Assembly: GCA_012026835.1 (NCBI GenBank)
Contig: VEPN01000020.1
Coordinates: forward strand, 1 to 49,874
Length of the DNA: 49,874 nucleotides
DNA from: Candidatus Methanoperedens sp.
Lineage (GTDB): Archaea > Halobacteriota > Methanosarcinia > Methanosarcinales > Methanoperedenaceae
Reading direction: 5' to 3'
A program made the translations under genes and the position numbers. Shown here in pieces: positions 8,409-16,889 of the stretch (its first letter is position 1; each line of letters starts with the position of its first letter). Under the pieces are notes generated by a model. That model was given only the letters and a program-made list of their open reading frames with translations, was not told the origin of the DNA and did not search any database.

Positions 8409-8765
8409 ATGAGTTCAGAATTACCCCCTCAAATTAAAAACCAGCTTGCACAGTTGCAGCAGATCCAGCAGCAGGCGCAGGCGATAATAGCCCAGAAGAA
8501 CCAGGTCGAAATAACATTGAAAGAGACTGAACTGGCCCTTGAAGAGCTTGAAAAACTTGATACTGACGCAGTGGTTTACAGGGCGATAGGAGACCTGCTT
8601 ATAAAAACAGAACGTGATAAAACAAAAGAAGTCCTCAAAGAGAAAAAAGATACGCTTGATTTGAGGTTGCAGACCCTTGCGCGCCAGGAAGAACGCGCAC
8701 AGACGCGATTCCAGCAGTTGCAGGAGCAACTCAAACAGGCTATCGGGACTCCATCAGCACAGTGA
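8409..8765 (+). CDS. pfdB: Prefoldin subunit beta
   Basis: Prefoldin beta forms the four outer tentacles of the hexameric chaperone that hands unfolded protein to the thermosome. From ATG 8409 (preceded by AGGAGAATCAG) the product has 118 residues, the usual size. The first coiled coil PPQIKNQLAQLQQIQQQAQA, the central hairpin LDTDAVVYRAIGDLLI and the second coil ending EEQL-like are all visible. An in-frame upstream extension to 8334 overlaps pcc1 and has no ribosome site. Its TGA overlaps a possible GTG start of the DHH gene, so the three genes are likely co-transcribed. Confidence 0.9.
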   Translation: MSSELPPQIKNQLAQLQQIQQQAQAIIAQKNQVEITLKETELALEELEKLDTDAVVYRAIGDLLIKTERDKTKEVLKEKKDTLDLRLQTLARQEERAQTRFQQLQEQLKQAIGTPSAQ

Positions 8766-8767
8766 TT

Positions 8768-9727
8768 ATGGAGTTAGACGAATCGGAATTCTATAACCAC
8801 CTGCTGGATTACCACAATATCCTTTATTTATGCCACAGGAACGCAGACCCTGATGCCCTCGCAAGTGCGTTTGCCCTGAAAGAAGCCATAGGGGGCACTA
8901 TTGGTGTCATGGACGGGTGCGACAGGGTAGCATCTGTACTTGCAAAACAGTTGAATATTGATTATGTCATAAATCCGGCGGATAATTATGACCTTGTGGT
9001 AGTAGTCGATACATCAACGCTTTCCCAGTTAAATGGATTCCAGCTTAAGAACTACGCCGTGATAGACCATCATGCCACAACATCATTGAACGAAAATGCG
9101 GCATTCTGCCTTCACAGGAATAAAAGCTCCACTGCCGAAATAGTCCTTGTGGTCTTAAATAAAATGGGTGCCCCGATAATGAGACGCGCCGCTTTTGCCC
9201 TGATAGCCGGCATCATAACCGACACCGGTAATTTCAAGCATGCTTCAGCAGATTCTTTCAAAGCTGTTGCCGAACTTATGGAACTGAGCGGTATTGAGTA
9301 CAGCGAGGTAATGGATGCCCTTTCTTCCCTGCCGCAGGATATCTCCATGCGGATAGCTTTCTTAAAGGCTGCCCAGCGTGCATCGATAGAAAGGGTTGGT
9401 GAATGGATCATAGTCACGTCCCAGGTAAGTTCCTTCGGCGGCGCTGCGGCATCAAGTTTGATCTCAACTGGCGCAGATATCGCTTTTGTAGCTTCAAAGG
9501 GTGACGATGTGGTCAAGGTGAGTGCCCGTGCAAGGAAATGTACATTGAACGCAGGTGTCAATCTTGCAAAGCTCATGGAAGAATTAAGTGCTAAATACAA
9601 TGGAACAGGCGGGGGGCATGAAGGCGCCTCAGGGATGGATGTTCATGGGGATATCGACAACATTCTTGCAAGCTGTACCGAGTATATCAAAAAATCCCTG
9701 GTGAAAACCAATCCGCCGCCGGTTTAG
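8768..9727 (+). CDS. DHH/DHHA1-family phosphoesterase
   Basis: This 319-residue protein is a DHH phosphoesterase, the superfamily of RecJ, NrnA and archaeal oligoribonucleases. Metal-binding motifs are CHRNADPDALASA (motif I), VVVDTS (II), AVIDHHATT (III, the DHH) and AGIITDTGNF (IV); a DHHA1 domain with GTGGGHEGASGM ends it. All catalytic Asp/His positions appear intact. The likely role is hydrolysis of nano-RNA, cyclic dinucleotides or pAp; sequence alone does not separate these. ATG 8768 lies 2 bp past the pfdB stop, so translation is coupled with prefoldin. Confidence 0.85.
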   Translation: MELDESEFYNHLLDYHNILYLCHRNADPDALASAFALKEAIGGTIGVMDGCDRVASVLAKQLNIDYVINPADNYDLVVVVDTSTLSQLNGFQLKNYAVIDHHATTSLNENAAFCLHRNKSSTAEIVLVVLNKMGAPIMRRAAFALIAGIITDTGNFKHASADSFKAVAELMELSGIEYSEVMDALSSLPQDISMRIAFLKAAQRASIERVGEWIIVTSQVSSFGGAAASSLISTGADIAFVASKGDDVVKVSARARKCTLNAGVNLAKLMEELSAKYNGTGGGHEGASGMDVHGDIDNILASCTEYIKKSLVKTNPPPV

Positions 9728-9779
9728 CTTGTTAGGCTTAATGTCCAGCTACCTGTTGGGGGAAAGGGCCAAACATAGA

Positions 9780-9952
9780 TACCGCAAAGTTCACGAAGAT
9801 CGCAAAGCGTAGCAGCAATATCTTTGCGAACTGATATGAAAAAAGCACAGCAATGTGGTATAGAACACGGATTTCACGGATGACACTGATGTACACGGAT
9901 TCTGAATCCGTGGGAATCCGTCAAATCCGTGTTTATCCGTGTTCCGGCTACA
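9780..9952. repeat. Dispersed repeat element with nested palindromes
   Basis: The gap between the DHH gene and the synthase gene holds ACCGCAAAG and CGCAAAGCG words, then a palindromic run of ATCCGTG units. CACGGATTC at 9894-9902 pairs with GAATCCGTG at 9904-9912 around one base, and GAACACGGAT (9863-9872) pairs with ATCCGTGTTC (9935-9944) further out. The vocabulary matches the element at 2.85-3.0 kb, so these are probably two members of one dispersed family. It separates two convergent genes. Confidence 0.6.
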
Positions 9953-9995
9953 TCGTTTTCATTTTTGTCTATTATGGATACTAACAACGTTAGGT

Positions 9996-11535
9996 TTAAT
10001 CCCGGATACTTAAAAGCTGGTTTATTGCAGCTATCAGGGCTTCCACAGATGCCATTACTATATCCTCATTAGTGGCCCGTGCAGACACCGCCCTGCCATT
10101 ATCATCCTCGACCCCGATAATTACTTCTGCAAGGGCATCCGAGCCTCCGGAAATAGCTTCGATTCTGAAATCCCGCAGTTTAACCTTATAGTCCCCAAGG
10201 ATACCTGCTACAGTGTTGAGCGCCGCATCCACAGGACCGACACCGACATTTGCGCCAAGGCGCTCTTTGCCGTTAACAATGGCTTTCACTGTCGCTGTGG
10301 GAGTGATAATATTCCCTGTCATGACCGATACTTCCTTGATAACGATCGCCTGTTCGCCTTTTGATGTTGTACCTACGATGGATTCTGCAATTGCATAGAG
10401 GTCAGCATCTGTAACACGCTTGCCTTTGTCGCCGATGTCTTTTATTCTCTTCAGTATATCATTCAACTGCGCATCCGTCGGATTCAGGCCCGCGCATTCA
10501 AGCGACTGTTTTACTGCATGTTTGCCGGCATGTTTCCCGAGTACGATGCGCCTCCTGTGACCCACCATTTCGGGCGTCATAACACCGGGTTCGAAGGTGT
10601 CTGATCTTACGAGAACACCATGTGTATGTATGCCGGACTCATGCGCGAAAGCATTCTCTCCCACGATCGGCATTGTTGCGGGCATTCGTATCTTCGTCAG
10701 TCTTTCAACAAGATGCGATGTCTCAACTATATACCGGGTATTTATGTTGGTTTTGACTCCGTAGAGAGAGTGCAGTCCCATTACGGTTTCTGCAAGGTCT
10801 GCATTTCCTGCCCGCTCGCCAAGGCCGTTAATTGTTACCTGCACCTGGCTTGCCCCTCCTTCTACAGCTGCAAGGCTATTGGCAACTGCAAGCCCGAAAT
10901 CATTATGGCAATGGACGTCTATCGGGATTTTTACATTCGCTGCTATTTCATTGATTAATTTATACATTGCTGAAGGCACGATTACTCCAACGGTATCAGG
11001 CACGTTTATTATATCGCAATGCGCAGCTTCAACACCTTTATAGATATCGATAAGGTAATCTACATCCGTCCGTGTAGCGTCCATTGCAGAGAACATACAT
11101 TTTACCCCGTGGTCTTTTATATACTCCACTGCATCTATCGCCATTCTATATACTTCATCCCTGCTCTTTTTAATGGTCGATATCCTCTGGACATCTGAGG
11201 TGGAGACAAAGGTATGAACCATATCCACACTGCACGCGAGGCATGAATCTATGTCCGATTTAATGACCCTTGCCAGCCCGCATACCTTTAAGCTGAGTCC
11301 TGCATCAGCTATACTTTTCACTGACGCCTTTTCCCCTTCTGAAGACATGGGGAAACCAGCCTCGATGATATCCACACCAAGTTTATCAAGCTGCTGTGCA
11401 ATCAGTAGCTTTTCATCCTGTGTCAGCGAGACGCCAGGGGTCTGCTCTCCATCACGGAGTGTGGTATCAAATATGCTGACTTTTTTGTTCCGAAGCGATT
11501 CAATTACGTAAAAGACGATCCCTCATATTATTCAT
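9996..11535 (-). CDS. leuA: 2-isopropylmalate/citramalate synthase, apparent frameshift near N-terminus
   Basis: The enzyme condenses acetyl-CoA with 2-oxoisovalerate (leucine) or pyruvate (citramalate route to isoleucine). The motif [34 protein letters not shown] and [15 protein letters not shown] mark the catalytic domain; the C-terminal LeuA dimer domain begins near [22 protein letters not shown] and VHTF favour LeuA over CimA. The first 49 codons of this frame have no ATG, GTG or TTG, and a TGA closes it at 11523-11525. In the next frame, ATG codons at 11535 and 11526 follow a GGTG ribosome site. Losing one base of the A run at 11510-11513 (T run in the gene) joins them into a normal N-terminus. 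Either a sequencing error or a real mutation. Confidence 0.8.
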
Positions 11536-11605
11536 ATTTATCGCACCTGAATAGCGTTCTATGGTATAAAGGTTTTTTCTTATGCCAACCAACTATCTAT
11601 CAAGA

Positions 11606-12829
11606 TTAATGATTTTCCGGATTTTTTTTCTTTATAACTTCCGGGCCCGTATTTTTTAAGGCACGGATAAGGGGGATTATTGCCGGTTCTCCTATCATTG
11701 CAAGCGCCTCAGCAGCCTTATCTCTCATCTCCTCATTCCTGTCCTTTAAAGCCACAATCAGCGGTTCCACGGAAGGGGCGCCGATTTTTATGATAATATC
11801 CTTGACATATCCATTTCTTTCCTTCAAAGCCGGGATAAGATATTTTACTGCCGGTTCCCCGATTCTTATAAGAGCCTGGGATGCTCTCTTTCTGACATCC
11901 CAGTCTTCCTCTTTTAAAGCCTGGATGAGAGGCTCTACTGCCGGTTCTCCTAATTTCACAAGAGCTTCTGATGTTTCCTCGCGCGTCTCTGAAATTATAT
12001 CCTTCATAGCCTGAATAAGAGGTTCAACCGCCCTTTGATCCCCTATCTTTCCGAGAGCTTCAGCCGCCATCTTTCTAACATCTTTGTTTCCATCTTTTAA
12101 AGCCTTAATAAGAGGTTCTATGGCATTTTTATCTCCTATCTCACCGAGGGATTCTGCCGCCGTCTTTCTGACGTATTCATTCTCATCATTCAATGCCTGG
12201 ATGAGAATTCCTTCTGTCCTTTTATCTACTATTTTTACAAGGGCCTCTCCCGCTTCTTCCCGGGTATACTTATTGCTACCCCTCAGTGCCAGAAAGAGTG
12301 GTTCAATTGCCCTTTGGTCTCCTATCTTTCCAAGAGCCCTGGCAGCTTTTTCCTGTACATACTCGTTTCCGCTCTTCATAGCCTGGATAAGAGGCTCAAC
12401 AGCTCTTTTATCCCTTATCTTACCAAGAGACTCTGCTGCTTCCTCCTGCACGTATTCACTATCATCCCCTAAGGCTGCAATGAGAGGATCAACCGCTCTC
12501 TTATCTCCTATCTTCCCAAGAGTCCTGGCAGCTTCCTCCCGTACATACTCGTTACCGGTCTTTAAAATTGTAATGAGAGGTTCGACTGCCCTTTTATCCC
12601 CAATTTCTTCAAGGGCTTCCACAGCTCTCATTCGAACTTCGTGGTCTTTATCCTTCAAAGCACCATAAAGAGGTTCAACAGCCCTTTTATCCCCTATCTT
12701 TCCAAGAGCCATAACTGCCCTTATGCGGGAATGTTTATTTTTATTTTTCAATACTTGGGCAAGGCCTTTAACATCTCTTTTTTCCTCCATTTTTTCTATA
12801 TCGATCTTGAAGAGGTCAATTAATCCCAT
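11606..12829 (-). CDS. HEAT-repeat (PBS lyase-type) protein
   Basis: The 407-residue protein is almost entirely 31-residue HEAT-like repeats with the consensus ALGKIGDKRAVEPLI, about a dozen copies, forming a right-handed helical scaffold. The N-terminus MGLIDLFKIDIEKMEEKRDV is not repetitive and there is no signal peptide, so it is probably cytosolic. Such proteins mediate protein-protein contacts; phycocyanobilin lyase function does not apply in this organism. The ATG is preceded by GATAGG. The strong internal repetition makes copy-number change between strains likely. The partner is unknown and neighbours give no clue. Confidence 0.85.
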   Translation of the reverse strand: MGLIDLFKIDIEKMEEKRDVKGLAQVLKNKNKHSRIRAVMALGKIGDKRAVEPLYGALKDKDHEVRMRAVEALEEIGDKRAVEPLITILKTGNEYVREEAARTLGKIGDKRAVDPLIAALGDDSEYVQEEAAESLGKIRDKRAVEPLIQAMKSGNEYVQEKAARALGKIGDQRAIEPLFLALRGSNKYTREEAGEALVKIVDKRTEGILIQALNDENEYVRKTAAESLGEIGDKNAIEPLIKALKDGNKDVRKMAAEALGKIGDQRAVEPLIQAMKDIISETREETSEALVKLGEPAVEPLIQALKEEDWDVRKRASQALIRIGEPAVKYLIPALKERNGYVKDIIIKIGAPSVEPLIVALKDRNEEMRDKAAEALAMIGEPAIIPLIRALKNTGPEVIKKKNPENH

Positions 12830-13079
12830 TTTCGCCTATCCTATCATTGATATTGAGTAACTTACATCCATAAATCCATTATTTAGATTAAAATAGACTT
12901 ACTGCTATATAAATTAATCAGTTTTAAAAAATAATAATCATTATTTTCATTATAATCATATTGGTGTCTTATAATTAAAGGGTAAATAGATACATTTTGA
13001 ACTATTAAATTAAACAGTTAATAGAATCCTGAACTTACCAGTAGAAATCTATATTACTCATTAAAGAATTTATTATGAC

Positions 13080-13625
13080 ATGAGGACTATGGACCAGAAA
13101 TATAAAACTCTAATCCCATTAATTATCATATTCTTTATTTTTGGGGCAGTCGTTGGGTATTTAGCTCATCAGCCGGCAACGATTGAGAAACCTGTATACA
13201 TAAACAGAACAGTCGAAGTGATCAAAGAGGTTACGCCCACTCCGGCATTAACGGCCCCAACTCCGGCACTAACGGCCCCGACTCCGGCAGCAACACCTGA
13301 AGTTCAGGGTTTTACTGTAAAAAATTACAATCCGTCAGTAGATGTCCCATCCAGGACCATCGAATTTACAAACTGGCGCGCCAATCCGGATACCTTGTCA
13401 ATTCATCCGGGAGACAGCGTTTTATTTAAGATAACTGATTCCTCATTACAATCCCGGATGACATTTATCTTAAATCAGTCATATACAAAAGATCTCGGTA
13501 CAACAGGATTTGCCTATGCTGTTTTTAATACGAAAGGAACATATAATTTTAAATCCATTATCCCTTCTTCAGACCCGACAATAAACCCGAGGACTTACGC
13601 CGAAGGTACAATAACCGTGTATTAA
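13080..13625 (+). CDS. Membrane-anchored cupredoxin-like extracellular protein
   Basis: This 181-residue protein has one N-terminal membrane segment (about residues 11-28), a coiled VYINRTVEVIKEV linker, a Thr/Pro stalk with repeated LTAPTPA, then a C-terminal beta domain. The pattern IEFTNWRANPDTLSIHPGDS and the GTYNFKSIIPSS segment resemble a cupredoxin fold. The usual Cys and His copper ligands are missing, so copper binding is unlikely. It is predicted to sit outside the membrane on a flexible stalk. ATG at 13080 or 13089 may start it. Its last 4 bp overlap the convergent HgdC-like gene. Confidence 0.65.
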   Translation: MRTMDQKYKTLIPLIIIFFIFGAVVGYLAHQPATIEKPVYINRTVEVIKEVTPTPALTAPTPALTAPTPAATPEVQGFTVKNYNPSVDVPSRTIEFTNWRANPDTLSIHPGDSVLFKITDSSLQSRMTFILNQSYTKDLGTTGFAYAVFNTKGTYNFKSIIPSSDPTINPRTYAEGTITVY

Positions 13626-14335
13626 GAAAAATATTTTAACGCACCCAGTGCGTTTATTACCTGCGGCTCCTCAGGTATCAGGATTTTTTTCTTCAGGATA
13701 TCCTTCAGTGCCATGACCATTCCCTCATTCTTTGCCGCCCCGCCTATTAAAACAATAGTTTCAGCCTCAGGGACCATGAAAGATATACGCCTTGCAAACG
13801 CGTAATGCATCCCTGCTACCACCTCTTCTTTCGAATAACCTGCCACAAGTTGCGAGATCATCTCAGAAATAGCAAATACGCCGCATGTATTATTGATATC
13901 AGGTATCCGTCCTGCTCTTCTGTGGAATAAACCCAGTTCATCCAGCCCAATACTAAAATAATTTGCCGCGAACTCAAGGAACGCACCTGTGCCTGCGCCG
14001 CATTTGTCGTTTATCAGGAAATTATTTTTCCTAATATCTACCACTTTTGTATCCTGCCCGCCAATATCGACAATCACATCGGCCTCAGGGAAATAATGCC
14101 TGACCCCGTATATAGCTGCTGTTATTTCTGTCACCGATGCTGTATGCGGGACCGAGTTCCTGAAATATCCTGTTGAAATTATATTTTCCTTAATTCCATT
14201 CACAAGGTCTTTCCAGTTGTGCGTTCCTGTTATCCTGGATTGTACCTCCCCATCCTCTATCCTGACCATTTTTGCAGTTGTGCTTCCCACATCAAGCCCG
14301 ATAGCCTCTGATACGCGCTTTTTTCTGGCAATCAT
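13622..14335 (-). CDS. BcrA/BadF/HgdC-type ATPase (2-hydroxyacyl-CoA dehydratase activator family)
   Basis: The 237-residue protein is an ASKHA-fold ATPase of the HgdC family. These homodimers hold one bridging [4Fe-4S] cluster and use ATP to push low-potential electrons into a partner. Seen: GLDVGSTTAK (phosphate 1), DIGGQDTKV, the cluster region NDKCGAGTGAFLE and second Cys in NNTCGVFAISEMI, and VLIGGAAKN. Its ATGA start overlaps the stop of the HgdB-like gene, so the pair is translationally coupled. No CoA-transferase or acyl-CoA gene is nearby, so classical fermentation is doubtful; a double-cubane-type or other reductase is possible. Confidence 0.85.
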   Translation of the reverse strand: MIARKKRVSEAIGLDVGSTTAKMVRIEDGEVQSRITGTHNWKDLVNGIKENIISTGYFRNSVPHTASVTEITAAIYGVRHYFPEADVIVDIGGQDTKVVDIRKNNFLINDKCGAGTGAFLEFAANYFSIGLDELGLFHRRAGRIPDINNTCGVFAISEMISQLVAGYSKEEVVAGMHYAFARRISFMVPEAETIVLIGGAAKNEGMVMALKDILKKKILIPEEPQVINALGALKYFS

Positions 14336-15273
14336 AATCTTTCAAGCATCTCCCTGAAAGCTTCAAGGCGTAATTTTATCTGCTGCGGTGTATTTCCTGG
14401 AAGATCGCCCTGGATGGTCAGTACAGGATAATCCAGCCTGGATCTTATTATTTCATCCTCAAGCATATGGTGGCAGGCGAACTGGGTATAATGGATGATC
14501 CCGTCAACTTTCCTTTTTTCAAGTTCCTTTTGGAGAAAATTGATCCTGAAATCAAGCGGCCTGGCAAAAGTGTATTCACGGTAATCACAGGCTATTTCCC
14601 TGATATTGGCCCCGCGGTGCCTGATAAATTCATACGGAAGCTCATCAAACACTATATGTAAACCAAGCGATTGGGCAACATCATGAAAATCACAAAATAT
14701 CGGAGGCACACCAATCAGTGCTATCCTGTTACCCGTTTTAATACTGTGCTCTTTTATCGATGCTATATTTTTCTGGAATTCTTCCAGGTTTCCACGGAGG
14801 TCGCTAAAAGATATCAGGATGTTAAAAGCCTCCCCGGATGTTATTCGTCCCCTGCTTCTTTTAATATCGATCTTTTGTCCCAGTTTTTTAAGATCATTTA
14901 TTTGCTTTATTTTTTCAGGAAATTTTATTCCTCCAAGAAACCCTGAAAGCCCATAAAGCTGGGATTCCAGATATTCGGGGTCGCCATCAAAAGGGTAAAA
15001 GAAAAAGTGAGTCGGGATACCGCTCATCGCTACTTTCTGGCCATCAACGAGAGCATTATGGCAGTCTCCGCCGGCTACCACGATGAGTGAATCTACGGAC
15101 AGTTCTCTTTCAACAAGCATTTCCTTCCAGATGGCGGTCCATGCGCACAATTTGTTCCTGGGATATTTTTTTGATGCGGGTATAATGTTATTGACATCAA
15201 CAGGTTCTCCCCCGCAGGCAAATATCAATTCAGGAGGAACGAGGGCTGTTAATCCTATTTTTGACACATGCAT
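14332..15273 (-). CDS. HgdB/FldC-family iron-sulfur protein
   Basis: This 313-residue protein belongs to the 2-hydroxyacyl-CoA dehydratase (HgdB/BcrC) family: PPELIFACGGEPVDVNN at the start, KLCAWTAIWKEML, GGDCHNALV, and a C-terminal YTQFACHHMLEDEIIR followed by TIQGDLPG. The cysteines in these motifs are candidates for Fe-S ligands. At 313 residues it is shorter than typical dehydratase subunits (about 380-430), and a second dehydratase subunit is not adjacent. It is coupled to its activator by a 4-bp overlap. The start ATG follows AAGGA. I infer an ATP-driven low-potential reductase of unknown substrate. Confidence 0.78.
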   Translation of the reverse strand: MHVSKIGLTALVPPELIFACGGEPVDVNNIIPASKKYPRNKLCAWTAIWKEMLVERELSVDSLIVVAGGDCHNALVDGQKVAMSGIPTHFFFYPFDGDPEYLESQLYGLSGFLGGIKFPEKIKQINDLKKLGQKIDIKRSRGRITSGEAFNILISFSDLRGNLEEFQKNIASIKEHSIKTGNRIALIGVPPIFCDFHDVAQSLGLHIVFDELPYEFIRHRGANIREIACDYREYTFARPLDFRINFLQKELEKRKVDGIIHYTQFACHHMLEDEIIRSRLDYPVLTIQGDLPGNTPQQIKLRLEAFREMLERL

Positions 15274-15397
15274 TCCTTGTAATTGCTGCGATTTATTCTT
15301 TTGTATTGATTATTTTTTGATACGAAAGTTTTAACATAGTAAAACATAATATATTTAGTAGGATGTGAAAACGATATCTATCGGTTGTTAAGCAGTT

Positions 15398-15718
15398 ATG
15401 GTGCAGAATATTTATTCAGAACCCACCCACAATCTTAATTGTTCTTCCCGTTTTACCTGTGGGGCGGCCGAGTGCCCTGAAGTGATTCCGGAGACAAAGC
15501 CGCCTTCCTGCCATATAGATAAGTTCAAGCGTTACCAGCCAGATACCGAAATCTGGTACAGGAAGGACTGGGATGAGGTCAACAGGATTACATGGAGGGA
15601 AGTGTTCAGTCTTCAGGCATCGTGGATATATGTTCTGTTGGCTATTATCATATTGGTTTTCGTATTCATGTCGATGATCCTGATTAAGCTCCTGTTAGAT
15701 ATCAACAGATACTATTAA
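15398..15718 (+). CDS. Small membrane protein with C-terminal anchor
   Basis: I do not recognise this 106-residue protein. Residues 1-70 are polar with four cysteines ([17 protein letters not shown]) that could form disulfides or bind metal; residues about 75-99 ([20 protein letters not shown]) form a single membrane helix. It has no signal peptide, so the Cys-rich part probably faces the cytoplasm. The gene is divergent from the HgdB-like gene and overlaps convergent mptA by 17 bp. Codon pattern and the overlap-limited length make it credible as a gene. Confidence 0.6.
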   Translation: MVQNIYSEPTHNLNCSSRFTCGAAECPEVIPETKPPSCHIDKFKRYQPDTEIWYRKDWDEVNRITWREVFSLQASWIYVLLAIIILVFVFMSMILIKLLLDINRYY

Positions 15719-16649
15719 TTTCCTGCCTCAATTCTCCCAGTGTGGACTTGCGCTCGGCGAATGCATTATGGCGGTGGATACTCTCCTCATTAATCTGTTT
15801 GATCGTGATAATCGAATCATCAGGCAATTCCGGGAATTCCATAACTATTTTCTGTGCCATGGTCCTGACACAATCCTCCACGAATTTGGGATGTTTATGA
15901 GCCAGTTCCACTATCGCAGCTTCATCAGACCTTTTTAACAATTCGAACATCTGTGAACTCATAGAGTTCTCAATAATGTTGATGATCCTCTCAAGCGAGA
16001 CAAAATGACTGTCATAGACTTCAATCGAGATGATACCGCGCCCTCTCTGGTTATGCGTCGGCATGGGCACCGCACTCAAGAATTTCCTGATTACATCTTT
16101 CTCCACACCAAGTGCTATTAATTCCTTTTTTGCCTTATCACGCATGATTTCCTGGGCGCACGGGCATGCCGTGATACCAAGCACTTCTGCACCCACCATT
16201 TTTCTTATCTCCAGTTCTTCACCACGGATTGCCCTAGCTTCAGCAAAAATATTCACCACTTCCTGGCATTTTATTTTTGTTGCCGGGGTTTCCCTTTTGA
16301 TGATATATTCACTCTTCATCCTGACCTCGGCATTTAAAGCATACTCGTGTCTGTGAATGAGCCTTTTGGCAACTTCCCCGCACAGGTCCTCAATTTCAAA
16401 GACCGGCGCTTTTATCATTTCTTCAAGCACTTCATCTATTGCTTCAAAATTCCTTGAAAGGTTAGCCCCTTTCCTATCTGACGGCAGGTCAACGAAAATA
16501 TCAAATGTGGATACAAGTACTATAGGGCGTTTATCTCTTCTGGCCACTTCAACAAGTTTCTTAACATCAGTCACCCCGACTCTTGTAAGCGTGAGAGGGA
16601 TCTCAGGCTGGTTTGCCTGGATATCGGGGAGGTATACAACAGGAAGCTT
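15702..16649 (-). CDS. mptA: GTP cyclohydrolase MptA (archaeal FolE2 type)
   Basis: MptA converts GTP to 7,8-dihydroneopterin 2',3'-cyclic phosphate, the first step to tetrahydromethanopterin, the C1 carrier of methanogenesis and its reversal. The 315-residue product carries [10 protein letters not shown] near the start, [10 protein letters not shown] with metal-binding cysteine, [11 protein letters not shown] with the active-site His, and C-terminal [17 protein letters not shown]-type family blocks. I take ATG 16649, which is preceded by TTGGAGAAACTA; TTG at 16664 would place this ribosome site inside the gene. It is monocistronic as seen, and overlaps the convergent small membrane protein gene. 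Confidence 0.9.
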   Translation of the reverse strand, partial: KLPVVYLPDIQANQPEIPLTLTRVGVTDVKKLVEVARRDKRPIVLVSTFDIFVDLPSDRKGANLSRNFEAIDEVLEEMIKAPVFEIEDLCGEVAKRLIHRHEYALNAEVRMKSEYIIKRETPATKIKCQEVVNIFAEARAIRGEELEIRKMVGAEVLGITACPCAQEIMRDKAKKELIALGVEKDVIRKFLSAVPMPTHNQRGRGIISIEVYDSHFVSLERIINIIENSMSSQMFELLKRSDEAAIVELAHKHPKFVEDCVRTMAQKIVMEFPELPDDSIITIKQINEESIHRHNAFAERKSTLGELRQEINSIC

Positions 16650-16825
16650 CATTAGTTTCTCCAAAATATTTTCACCTGCAATCTATGCAAGCTTAAATGT
16701 AACGTTATTACTCTTGAGCAATTACAGATAAAATGTAGTTTCAGGTATTTTATCTATTGGTTGCAATGAGATTATGGAAGATAAAGTTTTTCAAATTATA
16801 AACTGACTGATTACAAATAAAATAC

Positions 16826-16865
16826 TAAAAAATAAAAATCAGGGACATATTTACCGATGTCCCTG
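16826..16865 (-). terminator. Hairpin plus U-tract terminator of the haem/surface protein gene
   Basis: CAGGGACAT (16840-16848) and ATGTCCCTG (16857-16865) form a perfect 9-bp stem around an 8-nt loop. On the minus strand the stem is followed directly by a TTTTTATTTTTT-like tract. It lies 24 bp past the stop of the gene at 16890. Confidence 0.75.
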
Positions 16866-16889
16866 TTTCTCTATACTTTCTTACGATTT

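Noticed and set aside
13080-13625. Functional blue-copper protein
   Set aside because: The fold pattern is cupredoxin-like, but the Cys and His ligands are missing.
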